Origin: CAVVEQ01 sp963804865
Lineage (GTDB): Bacteria > Chloroflexota > Anaerolineae > Anaerolineales > Anaerolineaceae
Assembly (NCBI GenBank): GCA_963804865.1
Contig: CAWDSH010000026.1
Location: 1 to 64,000, forward strand
Length of the DNA: 64,000 bases
Direction: 5' to 3'
Positions 28,262-36,516 of the stretch are shown in pieces. Each line of letters begins with the position of its first letter. The first letter of the stretch is position 1. A model generated the notes under the pieces. The model worked only from the letters and a program-made list of their open reading frames with translations. It did not search any database and was not told where the DNA came from. A program made the position numbers and the translations under genes.

Positions 28262-29230
28262 TTATTTCCAACGATCTTTTAAAAATTTCAATTTTTCCAG
28301 CGCCTGGTACTGCTCCCCGCCTTCGTGCTCATTGAACTTCCAGACGCGAATGTCTTTTTTACTTGCGTAGTGATTGTAAGCCGCAAAGACAGTGGACGGC
28401 GGGCAGATGGTATCCATCAAGCCAACCGAAAACAAAGCCTCAGGCTTTGCCCGGGACGCAAAGTTCATCCCATCAAAGTAGGAGAGCGTCTTGAATACGG
28501 TTTCAACTTTGTCACGGTGGGTCTTGCAGAAACGCACGATCTCGCGGTATGGGTCCGCATCGGTGATCTCGGTGGCGCGCCGGAAATGGCAGAGAAAGGG
28601 CACGTCCGGTAAGGCAAACTCGATATCACCAACCAATCCAGCCACCGCCAGGCTGATGCCACCGCCCTGACTCCCGCCAGTTACAGCGATGTGCCCGGCA
28701 TCGATGGCCGGGTGCGAACGGGCAGTTTCCACGGCGCGCACCGCGTCGGTGAACAGGCGCTTGTAATAATAGGTGTTGGGATCGAGCACGCCGCGGGTCA
28801 TGAAACCCGGCACCTGCGGCGATGATCCATCGCTATCCAGGTCCGGGGTATCCCCCCTACGCCAGACGCTGCCCTGCCCGCGCGTATCCATGACGAAATG
28901 TGCGTAGCCTGCTGTGCTCCAGAGCAGCCAGTCAAGGGGGAAGCCGCGCCCGCCGCCGTACCCGATATATTCGACCACGCACTGTAATTTTCCCTTCCGC
29001 TCTTTGGGCAGCATCAGCCAGCCCTTGATGGGCTGACCAGCGTAGCCGTTGAAGGTGACATCGAAGCTTTCCACCAGCTTCAAGCCAATATCCAGTGGAT
29101 CGAAGCGGGCATCCAGCGGATGCTTTCGGGCATCCAAAAGTGTTCGCGACCAAAAGGCATCGAAATCTGAAGGTTCGTTGCGCGCCGGCAGGTATTTCTG
29201 CAGCTCTTCAAGGGGCAGATCAAACAGCAT
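28262..29230 (-). CDS. Acetylxylan esterase / cephalosporin-C deacetylase family (AXE1)
   Basis: An intact 322-residue protein of the AXE1 alpha/beta-hydrolase family. The oxyanion-region loop YIGYGGGRGFPLDWLLWSTA, DTRGQGSVWRRGDTPD, the nucleophile motif GHIAVTGGSQGGGISLAVAG (Ser in GxSxG), the acid SVGLMDTICPPSTVFAAYNH and the base NEHEGGEQYQ are all present. There is no signal peptide, so it probably deacetylates imported acetylated oligosaccharides in the cytoplasm. The start MLFDLPLEELQKYL at 29230 follows AGGAG. It is the first gene of its run. Confidence 0.93.
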   Translation of the reverse strand: MLFDLPLEELQKYLPARNEPSDFDAFWSRTLLDARKHPLDARFDPLDIGLKLVESFDVTFNGYAGQPIKGWLMLPKERKGKLQCVVEYIGYGGGRGFPLDWLLWSTAGYAHFVMDTRGQGSVWRRGDTPDLDSDGSSPQVPGFMTRGVLDPNTYYYKRLFTDAVRAVETARSHPAIDAGHIAVTGGSQGGGISLAVAGLVGDIEFALPDVPFLCHFRRATEITDADPYREIVRFCKTHRDKVETVFKTLSYFDGMNFASRAKPEALFSVGLMDTICPPSTVFAAYNHYASKKDIRVWKFNEHEGGEQYQALEKLKFLKDRWK

Positions 29231-29352
29231 GGCGGCTCCTTTTTATTATTCCATTTGAATAATTTCAAATAAGATATTGGCTATGCGCATCTTTTATACA
29301 TTCCATCTTTAGAAATTATATCCACCTGTAGATTTTCTGCTTGCAGGAAAAA

Positions 29353-29384
29353 GAAAACCCGCGGTGTTTCATTCGCAGGTTTTC
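29353..29384 (-). terminator. Terminator after the alkyltransferase-like gene
   Basis: Arms GAAAACCCGCG and CGCAGGTTTTC with one mismatch and a 10-nt loop. On the minus strand a T-rich tract follows. Confidence 0.7.
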
Positions 29385-29409
29385 CCAAACAATCAATTAA
29401 ACAGGATTT

Positions 29410-29730
29410 TCAGTAAGGGACATCCACCCACCAATCTTCCACATGGTCAACACGGCCGCTTTTATCGAAATGCACGCCCTCTTCCATGAGCAGCTGCTGC
29501 TGGACAGCATTCCCGTTATCGCCCAGGTTGCACTTACCCTGTGAATTCAACACCCGCTGCCAGGGCACATCGTCGGCCCCTTCTTTATGGCGCAATGCGC
29601 CCAGGGCAAACCCAACCACGCGCGCATTGCAGCGACCCGCCAGCTGAGCGACCTGACCGTAACTGACGACCTTTCCCCTGGGGATCTGGCGAACTGCGGC
29701 GTATATGCGTTGATATTGTGCAGCGTCCAT
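29410..29730 (-). CDS. Alkyltransferase-like protein (ATL; MGMT C-terminal domain without the active Cys)
   Basis: A 106-residue protein with the DNA-binding domain of O6-alkylguanine transferases: AVRQIPRGKVVSYGQVAQLA, NARVVGFALGALRHK. The PCHR active-site motif reads DVPWQRVLNSQGK, with Trp in place of Cys, which defines ATL proteins. Such proteins bind O6-alkylguanine and hand it to nucleotide excision repair. The start at 29730 (MDAAQYQRIY) is preferred for its GCGAGG site; an upstream ATG at 29751 is possible. Confidence 0.9.
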   Translation of the reverse strand: MDAAQYQRIYAAVRQIPRGKVVSYGQVAQLAGRCNARVVGFALGALRHKEGADDVPWQRVLNSQGKCNLGDNGNAVQQQLLMEEGVHFDKSGRVDHVEDWWVDVPY

Positions 29731-29825
29731 GGTTTCCTCGCAATCCTGCATGATGAGTGGTCTTTCCCTAATTAGCATGTTAATCCACCCCATTCCAGCC
29801 GCCATCCTTCAAACGACCTGAATTC

Positions 29826-29847
29826 ATATTGGACAGTTGTCCAATAT
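29826..29847. promoter_or_regulatory. Inverted repeat upstream of the tyrosine recombinase
   Basis: Ten-base arms ATATTGGACA and TGTCCAATAT pair perfectly around GT. The left arm contains TTGGACA, which could be a -35 box. It lies 32 nt before the recombinase start and could be an operator. Confidence 0.6.
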
Positions 29848-29879
29848 CCCTCTGGCAGGTTTCTTGCACAATTTACCTT

Positions 29880-30944
29880 ATGCTTCAGCGAAATTTTCAG
29901 CAGATCACCCCCAAATCCACCCAACCGCTCCTGCCGGAGGACTTGATCCGGGCCAAGGCCGGGCAGGCTGCCAACCGGGCTGCCGCCCGCCACCGCTTCG
30001 AGGACTACCGATCCCGCCGCGCGCCCGAAACCCTGCGCCGGCAGGACGCCGACCTGCAGCTCTTTGCTGATTTCCTCAGCCGGGTGCAGATCACCGCCGG
30101 TGACCTGGCTAACGACCCGGATGCATGGCGGGGAATCACCTGGGGGCTGGTGGAAGCCTTCGTCAAATGGCAGCTTATGGAAAGTTATGCTGTTCCGTCC
30201 ATCAACGTGCGCCTTTCCACGGTAAAAACCTATTCCCGGCTGGCATTTCAGGCGGGTGCGATCAGCGCCGAGGAACATGCACTGATCCGGGCAGTGAAAG
30301 GTTACAGCCTGAAGGAGCAACGCCGCGTGGACGAACGCCGCGCACCCAATATCCGGCGCGGATTGAAAAAAGCCCATCCGGTGAAGATCACACTCGAACA
30401 GGCGCAATCATTGAAGAACCGCCCGAATAACCCCCAGGGACGCCGCGACCGGCTGCTGATGTGTCTGCTGCTTGATCACGGACTGCGCGTGGGTGAGATC
30501 AGTGGATTAATGGTCGAGAACCTGGATTTTGATCAAAACCTGCTGCGTTTCTACCGTTCCAAGGTCAGCAAAGAACAGGTCCACCGGCTTTCACAAGCAA
30601 CGGTCAAAGCGCTCACGGCCTACCGCGACTACAGGGACATCCTGCCCTCCGGAAAACTCCTGCGCCGCAGCCGTAAAGACGATTCGCTCGGCAAAGCCGG
30701 CATGACCTCCCGCGCGATCACCCTGCGCGTACGCACCTTGGGCGAAGAGCTGGGCATTTTTGGTCTCAGCGCACATGACTGCCGCCATTACTGGGCAACC
30801 ACCGCCGCAAGAAACGGGACAGATCCCTTCTCACTGCAGGAAGCCGGCGGCTGGAGCTCGCTGGCCATGCCCAGAAGGTACGTGGAGGAGCAAGAAATCG
30901 CCAACCAGGGGGTAAAGCTCAAAGAAGATCAACAGGATTTCTGA
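29880..30944 (+). CDS. Tyrosine-type site-specific recombinase (XerC/integrase-like)
   Basis: An intact 354-residue protein. The N-terminal SAM-like core-binding domain covers about 35-150. The catalytic domain has DHGLRVGEISGLM (first Arg), YRSKVSKEQVHRL (Lys), LSAHDCRHYWATTAARNG (HxxR), GGWSSLAMPRRYVEE (Trp at the second His position and the nucleophile Tyr). It cuts and rejoins DNA. No phage or transposon genes and no obvious att repeats surround it, so it could be a solo integrase or an accessory Xer-like protein. Confidence 0.9.
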   Translation: MLQRNFQQITPKSTQPLLPEDLIRAKAGQAANRAAARHRFEDYRSRRAPETLRRQDADLQLFADFLSRVQITAGDLANDPDAWRGITWGLVEAFVKWQLMESYAVPSINVRLSTVKTYSRLAFQAGAISAEEHALIRAVKGYSLKEQRRVDERRAPNIRRGLKKAHPVKITLEQAQSLKNRPNNPQGRRDRLLMCLLLDHGLRVGEISGLMVENLDFDQNLLRFYRSKVSKEQVHRLSQATVKALTAYRDYRDILPSGKLLRRSRKDDSLGKAGMTSRAITLRVRTLGEELGIFGLSAHDCRHYWATTAARNGTDPFSLQEAGGWSSLAMPRRYVEEQEIANQGVKLKEDQQDF

Positions 30945-31051
30945 GAATTGCATAATGAACACCTCCAACTAGCATCCTGTCAATCCTTGATATCCTGTTT
31001 TCCTGATTAACCAGCAGAATGCGAATACCAACCGATGGTAGAATTTCCATT

Positions 31052-32152
31052 ATGCCAATCCATCTCCAACCCCAGCAAGCCTGTTTACCGGTTCTGAATG
31101 TCTGGCGCGGACCCGTGCTCGAATGCGTTCATTTTGGCGCGATCGCTGTCGTGGATCCAAACGGAAAACTGCGTTATCACTACGGTGACCCACAGCTGGT
31201 AACATACCTGCGCTCGACTGCCAAGCCATTCCAGGCGCTGCCCTTCGTGGAAGCGGGCGGGGTTGAGAAATTCTCCTTAACTGAAAAAGAGCTTGCCATC
31301 TTGTGCGCTTCACATGACGGCACGGACGAGCATGTGACCACGCTGGAGGGCATTCAGAAAAAGGTTGGCATACTGGAAAGCGAGCTGCAATGCGGCACCC
31401 ACCCACCCTTCTCCAAACCGACCCAGAAGCAGCTCACCCTGGCTGGCGAGGAACCCACGCAAAATCGCCATAACTGCTCGGGCAAGCATACCGGCATGTT
31501 ATCCTTCGCCGCCCTGCTTGGCGCGGATAAGAAAACCTACCTGGACGTCAATCACCCGGTGCAGCGTGCCATCTTGAAAACATTCAGTGAAATGGTGGAT
31601 ATACCCCTGAACGAGATCCCGTTGGGGATTGATGGCTGCTCAGCGCCCGTTTTTGCCGCCCCGCTCTTGAATTCAGCCCTGGGTTTTGCCCGCCTGGCCG
31701 ACCCCGGAAACCTATCCGAAAAACGCAGTGAAGCCTGCCAGAAGATCACCCGGGCGATGATGGCTCATCCCGAAATGATCGCCGGACCCGGGGATTTTGA
31801 TACAACCCTTATGCAGGTTGGCGCAGGAAAGATCTTCACCAAATCGGGGGCTGAAGGCTTCCTGGGTATAGGTCTGCTGCCCGGAGCCACTGGTGCAGGC
31901 AGCCCGGCGCTGGGGATTGCCATCAAGATCATGGACGGGGATATTGGCAGCACCTTCCGCCCGGAAGCAAAAACCAACGAGGGCCGGGCGCGCTCGATCG
32001 TCGCGCTGGAAGTGCTGCGCCAGTTAGGCGCACTTGATGCAGATCAGCTTAAGGAGATGGCTTCCTTTGATGCCCGCCCGCAGCACAACTGGCGGCACCT
32101 GGAAGTCGGACGCTTTGAACCAGCTTTCACATTATCGAAGGATGGGGATTAG
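31052..32152 (+). CDS. L-asparaginase II family (AnsA-type, Rhizobium-like)
   Basis: An intact 366-residue protein. ECVHFGAIAVVDPNGKLRYH at the N terminus, LRSTAKPFQALPFVEAGG with the Ser-x-x-Lys pair, LCASHDGTDEHV, NRHNCSGKHTGMLSFAALLG and TKSGAEGFLGIGLLPGATGA are the conserved blocks of the family. It hydrolyses asparagine to aspartate and ammonia in the cytoplasm. A TAGAAT box ends 7 nt before the ATG and there is no ribosome site, which suggests a leaderless message. A terminator follows. Confidence 0.93.
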   Translation: MPIHLQPQQACLPVLNVWRGPVLECVHFGAIAVVDPNGKLRYHYGDPQLVTYLRSTAKPFQALPFVEAGGVEKFSLTEKELAILCASHDGTDEHVTTLEGIQKKVGILESELQCGTHPPFSKPTQKQLTLAGEEPTQNRHNCSGKHTGMLSFAALLGADKKTYLDVNHPVQRAILKTFSEMVDIPLNEIPLGIDGCSAPVFAAPLLNSALGFARLADPGNLSEKRSEACQKITRAMMAHPEMIAGPGDFDTTLMQVGAGKIFTKSGAEGFLGIGLLPGATGAGSPALGIAIKIMDGDIGSTFRPEAKTNEGRARSIVALEVLRQLGALDADQLKEMASFDARPQHNWRHLEVGRFEPAFTLSKDGD

Positions 32153-32195
32153 AAAGCCGATCAATCTCGCGCTCTATATGAAATGCGAATTATTT

Positions 32196-32234
32196 AGATG
32201 GACAAGAAGTAATAATTTACTGTCCATCTTTTTT
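32196..32234. terminator. Terminator between convergent asparaginase and M1-like peptidase genes
   Basis: Arms AGATGGACA and TGTCCATCT around a 16-nt loop, followed by TTTTTT on the plus strand. It touches the stop codon of the minus-strand peptidase. Confidence 0.8.
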
Positions 32235-33738
32235 ATTGTGCAAATGCGAAATATTCACGGGTCAGGGCTTTAATATCAACGGATGTGTAATCCGAGAGCA
32301 GATCAAAGAAGGATTTGGACGTGCTGAGTTGACCCGCTCGCCGGGCTGAATTCTGATCCACGTAATCCCAGAGGAAGTTAAAAAACGGTTCGTCTTCGAT
32401 CAATTTTCGCAAATCACGAAGAGACTGTGCGCCGCGCAGGTAGACCGCATTGACATAAGGCCGGAAACCGCCGTGATCATAGATGGTACTATCGACCCAA
32501 CCGGACGGATTGAAGGATTCCACCCTGAAACGCCACCAGCCATCCAACAAATCAGGATAAAAGCGCTCAAAAAACAAGGATTCTGAATAGGTACAGAGCG
32601 CCTCATCCAGCCAGGGTTCCAGAGCCGGGTCGCTGCCCACCAGACCATAGAACCAGTTGTGGGCGGTCTCGTGCGCGCTCAGCGACACGAGGTAGCCCAA
32701 CGGCTCACCATCGTAATTGCGGTAGAAAGATTCGCCAAGGAAATACATGCCGTCGTATTCCATGCCGTCCGCAAGATCTCCTTCCACGGCAGTCAAAGTG
32801 GTATGCGGGTAATGACCGTAGAGTTCATCAAAGAGGGCGATCGCATCCGCGCTGGCGCGCATCACGATCTCGCCCTGGACGGCATGCTCGGGAAAGCTGA
32901 ATGACCGCACCAGCACGCCATTGATATAAGTCTCCGCAACCGCGTATTCCCTGCTGAGCGAAATGGCGAAACTGCGCGCCTGGGGCAGGGAAAAATGCCA
33001 ACCGTTTTCGAGAGGCTCCTCCGGCGCACTGGCAGCAACCACCCATCCTTCATCCGGCTGCGCCAGGATGAGGGTGATATCATAATCCGCCACATCGTAC
33101 ACCAGGTATTCCCCGGCGGCACCTGATGCGTGCGTGAGCCAACCCGTGTCACTTTTATAAACAGGGATAAACGGATACCAATCCCCCAGATTAAGCTGGC
33201 GACCCGTGTCATTCAAAAGTCCATTACCCTGCGGGAGGATGAGGTCATATTTGATCTTCAATCCGATCGCCTCCCCGGGCTGGAGCGGACTCTCCAGGGG
33301 AACAGCCATACGTTCGCCATCCAGGATGTAATTTTCAATCACGGTACCGCTCATTAATTCAAGCGATCTTAGAAGGAAAATCCCGGCTTCCTGATTGGGC
33401 GGAACCATTAATACCAGCTCAGTCAGTGACTCGGGGTAAATGTTATGAAAAAAGATCTGCTGCTCAACCGAAAGGGTATGACTGGTCAGAGAGAGATTGA
33501 TATCAAACACGTAGCGGTTTGATTTCGAACTCGGGATGGCGGTTTGAGTAGGAAAGCCCGTGGGAGTACTACCCGGTGTGGCAGCAGGTTCAATCGATAG
33601 CGCGGGTTCAGTGGTTGGAACAGGTATCCCGGCTTCAGCGGTCTGCGTGGGGGGAATGCGACCACAGCCAGAAATCATCAGCGCCAAGATAAACAGTCGA
33701 CAAATGCGAGAATCGGCTTGAGCAAGACTCATACCCAT
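32233..33738 (-). CDS. M1-like metallopeptidase lipoprotein
   Basis: An intact protein of about 501 residues. The lipobox ILALMISGC is followed by a Pro/Thr linker. The beta-sandwich N domain ends in PHTTLTAVEGDLADGMEYDG. The gluzincin core is LVSLSAHETAHNWFYGLVGS (HExxH) with WLDEALCTYSESLFFERFY (third ligand Glu). It resembles aminopeptidase N-like enzymes, but the exopeptidase GxMEN motif reads DGMEYDGMYF, so its specificity may differ. It is anchored outside the membrane. TATAAT lies 6 nt before the ATG at 33738, suggesting leaderless expression. Confidence 0.88.
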   Translation of the reverse strand: MGMSLAQADSRICRLFILALMISGCGRIPPTQTAEAGIPVPTTEPALSIEPAATPGSTPTGFPTQTAIPSSKSNRYVFDINLSLTSHTLSVEQQIFFHNIYPESLTELVLMVPPNQEAGIFLLRSLELMSGTVIENYILDGERMAVPLESPLQPGEAIGLKIKYDLILPQGNGLLNDTGRQLNLGDWYPFIPVYKSDTGWLTHASGAAGEYLVYDVADYDITLILAQPDEGWVVAASAPEEPLENGWHFSLPQARSFAISLSREYAVAETYINGVLVRSFSFPEHAVQGEIVMRASADAIALFDELYGHYPHTTLTAVEGDLADGMEYDGMYFLGESFYRNYDGEPLGYLVSLSAHETAHNWFYGLVGSDPALEPWLDEALCTYSESLFFERFYPDLLDGWWRFRVESFNPSGWVDSTIYDHGGFRPYVNAVYLRGAQSLRDLRKLIEDEPFFNFLWDYVDQNSARRAGQLSTSKSFFDLLSDYTSVDIKALTREYFAFAQ

Positions 33739-33842
33739 GATTAAATTATATTGCCTTGTCAATAGGGAATCAGGTTTTTCGTTTGACCTTTTTCATAAAC
33801 CCGATAAAATCAAAACTACCATACCATCATAAAGGATTTCTC

Positions 33843-34370
33843 ATGAAACTGCATGCCATCGATATTCGTGACCTTCGGGTGAATATATTCGAACAGTTCG
33901 ATAAATCCTGGTTCGTCCTGACCAGCGGTGATTACAAAACAGGTCATTACAATGCCATGACCATCTCCTGGGGCAGCCTGGGAACCATCTGGGACAAACC
34001 TTTTGCCCAGGCGGTGGTGAGACCCTCGCGCCATACCTTTGAATTCATGAATAAATCTGATTCTTTTACTTTATGCGCCTTCGGGAAAAAGCAAAAAAGT
34101 GCGCTCAACCTGCTGGGCACCCAATCGGGCAGGGATGGTGACAAGGTCAAGGCTTCAGGTTTGACGCCCATGCCCTCGACGCAGGTCGCATCACCGGGTT
34201 TCAAGGAAGCAAAACTGATCATTGAGTGCCGGAAAATCTACTGGCAGGATCTCGATCCCAGCCACTTCCTGCTGCCCGAAATCGAGCACAAGTATCCCAA
34301 GCAGGATTACCACCGCGCATATTTTGGAGAGGTGCTGGCTGTCTTTGGCAGCATTGTTTACAAGAGGTAA
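33843..34370 (+). CDS. Flavin reductase-like FMN-binding protein
   Basis: An intact 175-residue protein with the flavin-reductase split-barrel fold. WFVLTSGDYKTGHYNAMTIS and WGSLGTIWDKPFAQAVVRPS are the FMN-contact segments, and the C terminus reads HRAYFGEVLAVFGSIVYKR. Such proteins reduce flavin with NAD(P)H or bind FMN. The start at 33843 follows AAAGGA. It is divergent from the M1-like peptidase. Confidence 0.9.
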   Translation: MKLHAIDIRDLRVNIFEQFDKSWFVLTSGDYKTGHYNAMTISWGSLGTIWDKPFAQAVVRPSRHTFEFMNKSDSFTLCAFGKKQKSALNLLGTQSGRDGDKVKASGLTPMPSTQVASPGFKEAKLIIECRKIYWQDLDPSHFLLPEIEHKYPKQDYHRAYFGEVLAVFGSIVYKR

Positions 34371-34422
34371 AATGGTTGCAAATCTCTGCGGTGATCTTCG
34401 CAGGAAATAAGGAGGGTGCAAG

Positions 34423-34647
34423 ATGAGCATTCATCTCCTGGACGGCAGTCTGCAAGTGAATATCTTCTATGAAAACCGGGATTCCACCTTCGAGGATAAC
34501 ATTTGCATCCTGCTGCGAGAAGATTGTCCTGATGGCGAGCGGCTATTGCGCGCAATCGAGACTAATATATTCATTACCCCTTCAGAGGCTTGCGAGCTGG
34601 CAAAAGCCTTGAACACGGCTGCGCAATGCAGTATTCAGAATTCCTAA
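34423..34647 (+). CDS. Small hypothetical protein (74 aa)
   Basis: A short gene with a strong AAGGAGGG ribosome site 6 nt before ATG. The protein (MSIHLLDGSLQVNIFYENRD and further) has the segment ENICILLREDCPDGERLLRA replaced here by DNICILLREDCPDGERLLRA, then IFITPSEACELAKALNTA, a beta-beta-alpha pattern. I do not recognise the family. It lies 52 nt after the flavin-reductase gene and 24 nt before the MFS gene. Confidence 0.65.
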   Translation: MSIHLLDGSLQVNIFYENRDSTFEDNICILLREDCPDGERLLRAIETNIFITPSEACELAKALNTAAQCSIQNS

Positions 34648-34671
34648 TCTCCATATCATTCATATATTGAT

Positions 34672-36021
34672 TTGAAGACTCACACCGCAAACGAAACGAA
34701 AGGCATGAGCACCTTCCTCCTGGTCTGGATCGCCCAGTTCTTTTCGACGACCGGTTCCGGGTTAACCAATTTTGCGCTCGGCGTTTGGGTTTATCAAACC
34801 ACCGGGTCCGCCACGCAGTTTGCCCTGATCCTGGTGTTTGGCTCGCTGCCGGCAGTACTGCTTGCACCACTGGCCGGAGTGATCGCTGACCGTTACGACC
34901 GGCGCTGGGTACTGATCCTGGGTGATACGGGCGTGGCTTTCACCACCCTGGCACTTGCCATCCTGCTGATGCTGAACCGGCTGGAGCTCTGGCATATCTA
35001 CCTAGCCTGCATGATCGGATCGGCGTTTGGAACGCTGCAATGGCCGGCATTTTCAGCTGCCACCACCATGCTGGTGGAAAAGAAGAACCTGGGACGCGCC
35101 AGCGGCATGGTGCAGATGGGCAGCGCGATCAGCCAGATCATCACCCCAATAATGGCTGGCTTCCTGATCACGGTGATCCAGGTGTGGGGCGTCATGCTGG
35201 TGGACTTTGCCACCTACCTGATCGCCATGATCATCATGTTGAGCATCCGCATCCCGCATCCCGAGAAGACCAGCGAAGGCGCCAAGGCGGAAGGCTCGTT
35301 TTGGACAAGGCTCTCCTTTGGCTGGATATACTTGAAACTCCGCCCGGGTCTGCTGGGACTGCTGATCCTTTTCTCCGTGGTCAATATCTCCAACGGTTTC
35401 TTCAGCTCCTTATTCACTCCCATGGTACTCTCGTTGAGCAATGCACAGACCCTCGGGGTGATTGTATCCACCGGAGGGATCGGCTTCCTGGTTGGCGGAG
35501 CGATCATGAGTGCCTGGGGGGGACCCAAACCCGGCAGACGGGTGAGCGGGGTGTTTATCTTCCTCCTGGGCCTGGGATTGGCGACCGCCCTAATGGGAGT
35601 GAGTCCCGCCATCCCGGTGATCATCGCCGGGCTACTGCTGATGAACACCATTTTTCCGATCGTCAGCGGTACCAGCCAGGCAATATGGCAAACCAAGGTG
35701 GAAGCCGATATCCAGGGGCGGGTCTTTTCCGTGCGCTCCATGGTGGCTTCATTTTTCCAACCTTTATCCTATTTGGTGGCCGGCCCGCTTGCGGATAAGA
35801 TTTTCGAACCCGGGATGATGCCCGGTGGAAAACTCGCCACTTCGATCGGAAACGTGATCGGCAGCGGTCCCGGGCGCGGCATGGGACTGCTGCTGCTGAT
35901 CATGGGTACCGCCGTCATCCTGGCGACACTGATCGCGTTCACCAATCCGCGCATTCGAAAGCTGGAGAGCGAGATCCCTGATGCTATCCAGCCGGAAAGC
36001 AGCCCTGAAGTTACAAAATAA
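34672..36021 (+). CDS. MFS efflux transporter (MFS_3/macrolide-exporter-like)
   Basis: An intact protein of up to 449 residues. STFLLVWIAQFFSTTGSGLT starts the first helix. LAGVIADRYDRRWVLILGDT carries the MFS motif A-like RxDRR loop. The second half has GFLVGGAIMSAWGGPKPGRR. Twelve helices are predicted by eye. The start is unclear: a TTG at 34672 or the ATG at 34705 (MSTFLLVW). It probably exports drugs or metabolites. The SRPBCC gene follows after 10 nt, so both are likely co-transcribed. Confidence 0.88.
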   Translation: MKTHTANETKGMSTFLLVWIAQFFSTTGSGLTNFALGVWVYQTTGSATQFALILVFGSLPAVLLAPLAGVIADRYDRRWVLILGDTGVAFTTLALAILLMLNRLELWHIYLACMIGSAFGTLQWPAFSAATTMLVEKKNLGRASGMVQMGSAISQIITPIMAGFLITVIQVWGVMLVDFATYLIAMIIMLSIRIPHPEKTSEGAKAEGSFWTRLSFGWIYLKLRPGLLGLLILFSVVNISNGFFSSLFTPMVLSLSNAQTLGVIVSTGGIGFLVGGAIMSAWGGPKPGRRVSGVFIFLLGLGLATALMGVSPAIPVIIAGLLLMNTIFPIVSGTSQAIWQTKVEADIQGRVFSVRSMVASFFQPLSYLVAGPLADKIFEPGMMPGGKLATSIGNVIGSGPGRGMGLLLLIMGTAVILATLIAFTNPRIRKLESEIPDAIQPESSPEVTK

Positions 36022-36031
36022 AGGAGCGGAC

Positions 36032-36424
36032 ATGCCAGATCAACTCAAACTCTCCATCACGCTGCCAGTGAAAGCGGAGCAGCTCTATCGCGATTGGCTG
36101 GACAGCGTCGCCCACGGTGCTTTCACGGGTGGCGCAGCTAATATCGATCCCGTGGTTGGGGGTCAATATACCGCCTGGGACGGGTATATCAGCGGTAAAA
36201 CCCTGGAGCTGGAACCGCCACGTCGCATCCTGCAGTCCTGGCGCTCGACCGATTTCCCGCCGGATGCTCCCGAGTCCCTGCTGGAGGTGTTGATCGAGCA
36301 GGATGGTGATGGCTGCCGATTGACGCTGGTGCATACCAACATCCCGGCTGGACAGGGCAAGGACTACGACCAGGGCTGGAAAGAAAGTTATTTCGAGCCG
36401 ATGGAAGCTTATTACAGGCTGTGA
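36032..36424 (+). CDS. SRPBCC/AHSA1-like protein
   Basis: An intact 130-residue START-like protein: SITLPVKAEQLYRDWLDSVA, AWDGYISGKTLELEPPRRIL, QSWRSTDFPPDAPESLLEVL and GWKESYFEPMEAYY at the C terminus. This is the Aha1-C-terminal/SRPBCC fold, which binds hydrophobic ligands. The start at 36032 follows AAGGAG. It is the last gene of its unit; a terminator follows. Confidence 0.88.
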   Translation: MPDQLKLSITLPVKAEQLYRDWLDSVAHGAFTGGAANIDPVVGGQYTAWDGYISGKTLELEPPRRILQSWRSTDFPPDAPESLLEVLIEQDGDGCRLTLVHTNIPAGQGKDYDQGWKESYFEPMEAYYRL

Positions 36425-36440
36425 GTTCAACAAAAATCAA

Positions 36441-36472
36441 GGGCGACCCTATGAAATCGAGGGTCGCCCCTG
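36441..36472 (+). terminator. Terminator after the SRPBCC gene
   Basis: Arms GGGCGACCCT and AGGGTCGCCC around a 9-nt loop. Confidence 0.82.
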
Positions 36473-36516
36473 TTATTTAAGCAGACTATACTTATAAGCA
36501 TGGAGTCAAAAAATCA

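Noticed and set aside
34672..34704. Certain choice of the TTG start for the MFS exporter
   Set aside because: Neither the TTG nor the ATG at 34705 has a strong ribosome site, so the start was left open.
35040..35798. A 252-codon plus-strand open frame within the MFS gene
   Set aside because: The composition is unlike a protein (His/Asp/Arg-rich) and the MFS frame is intact.
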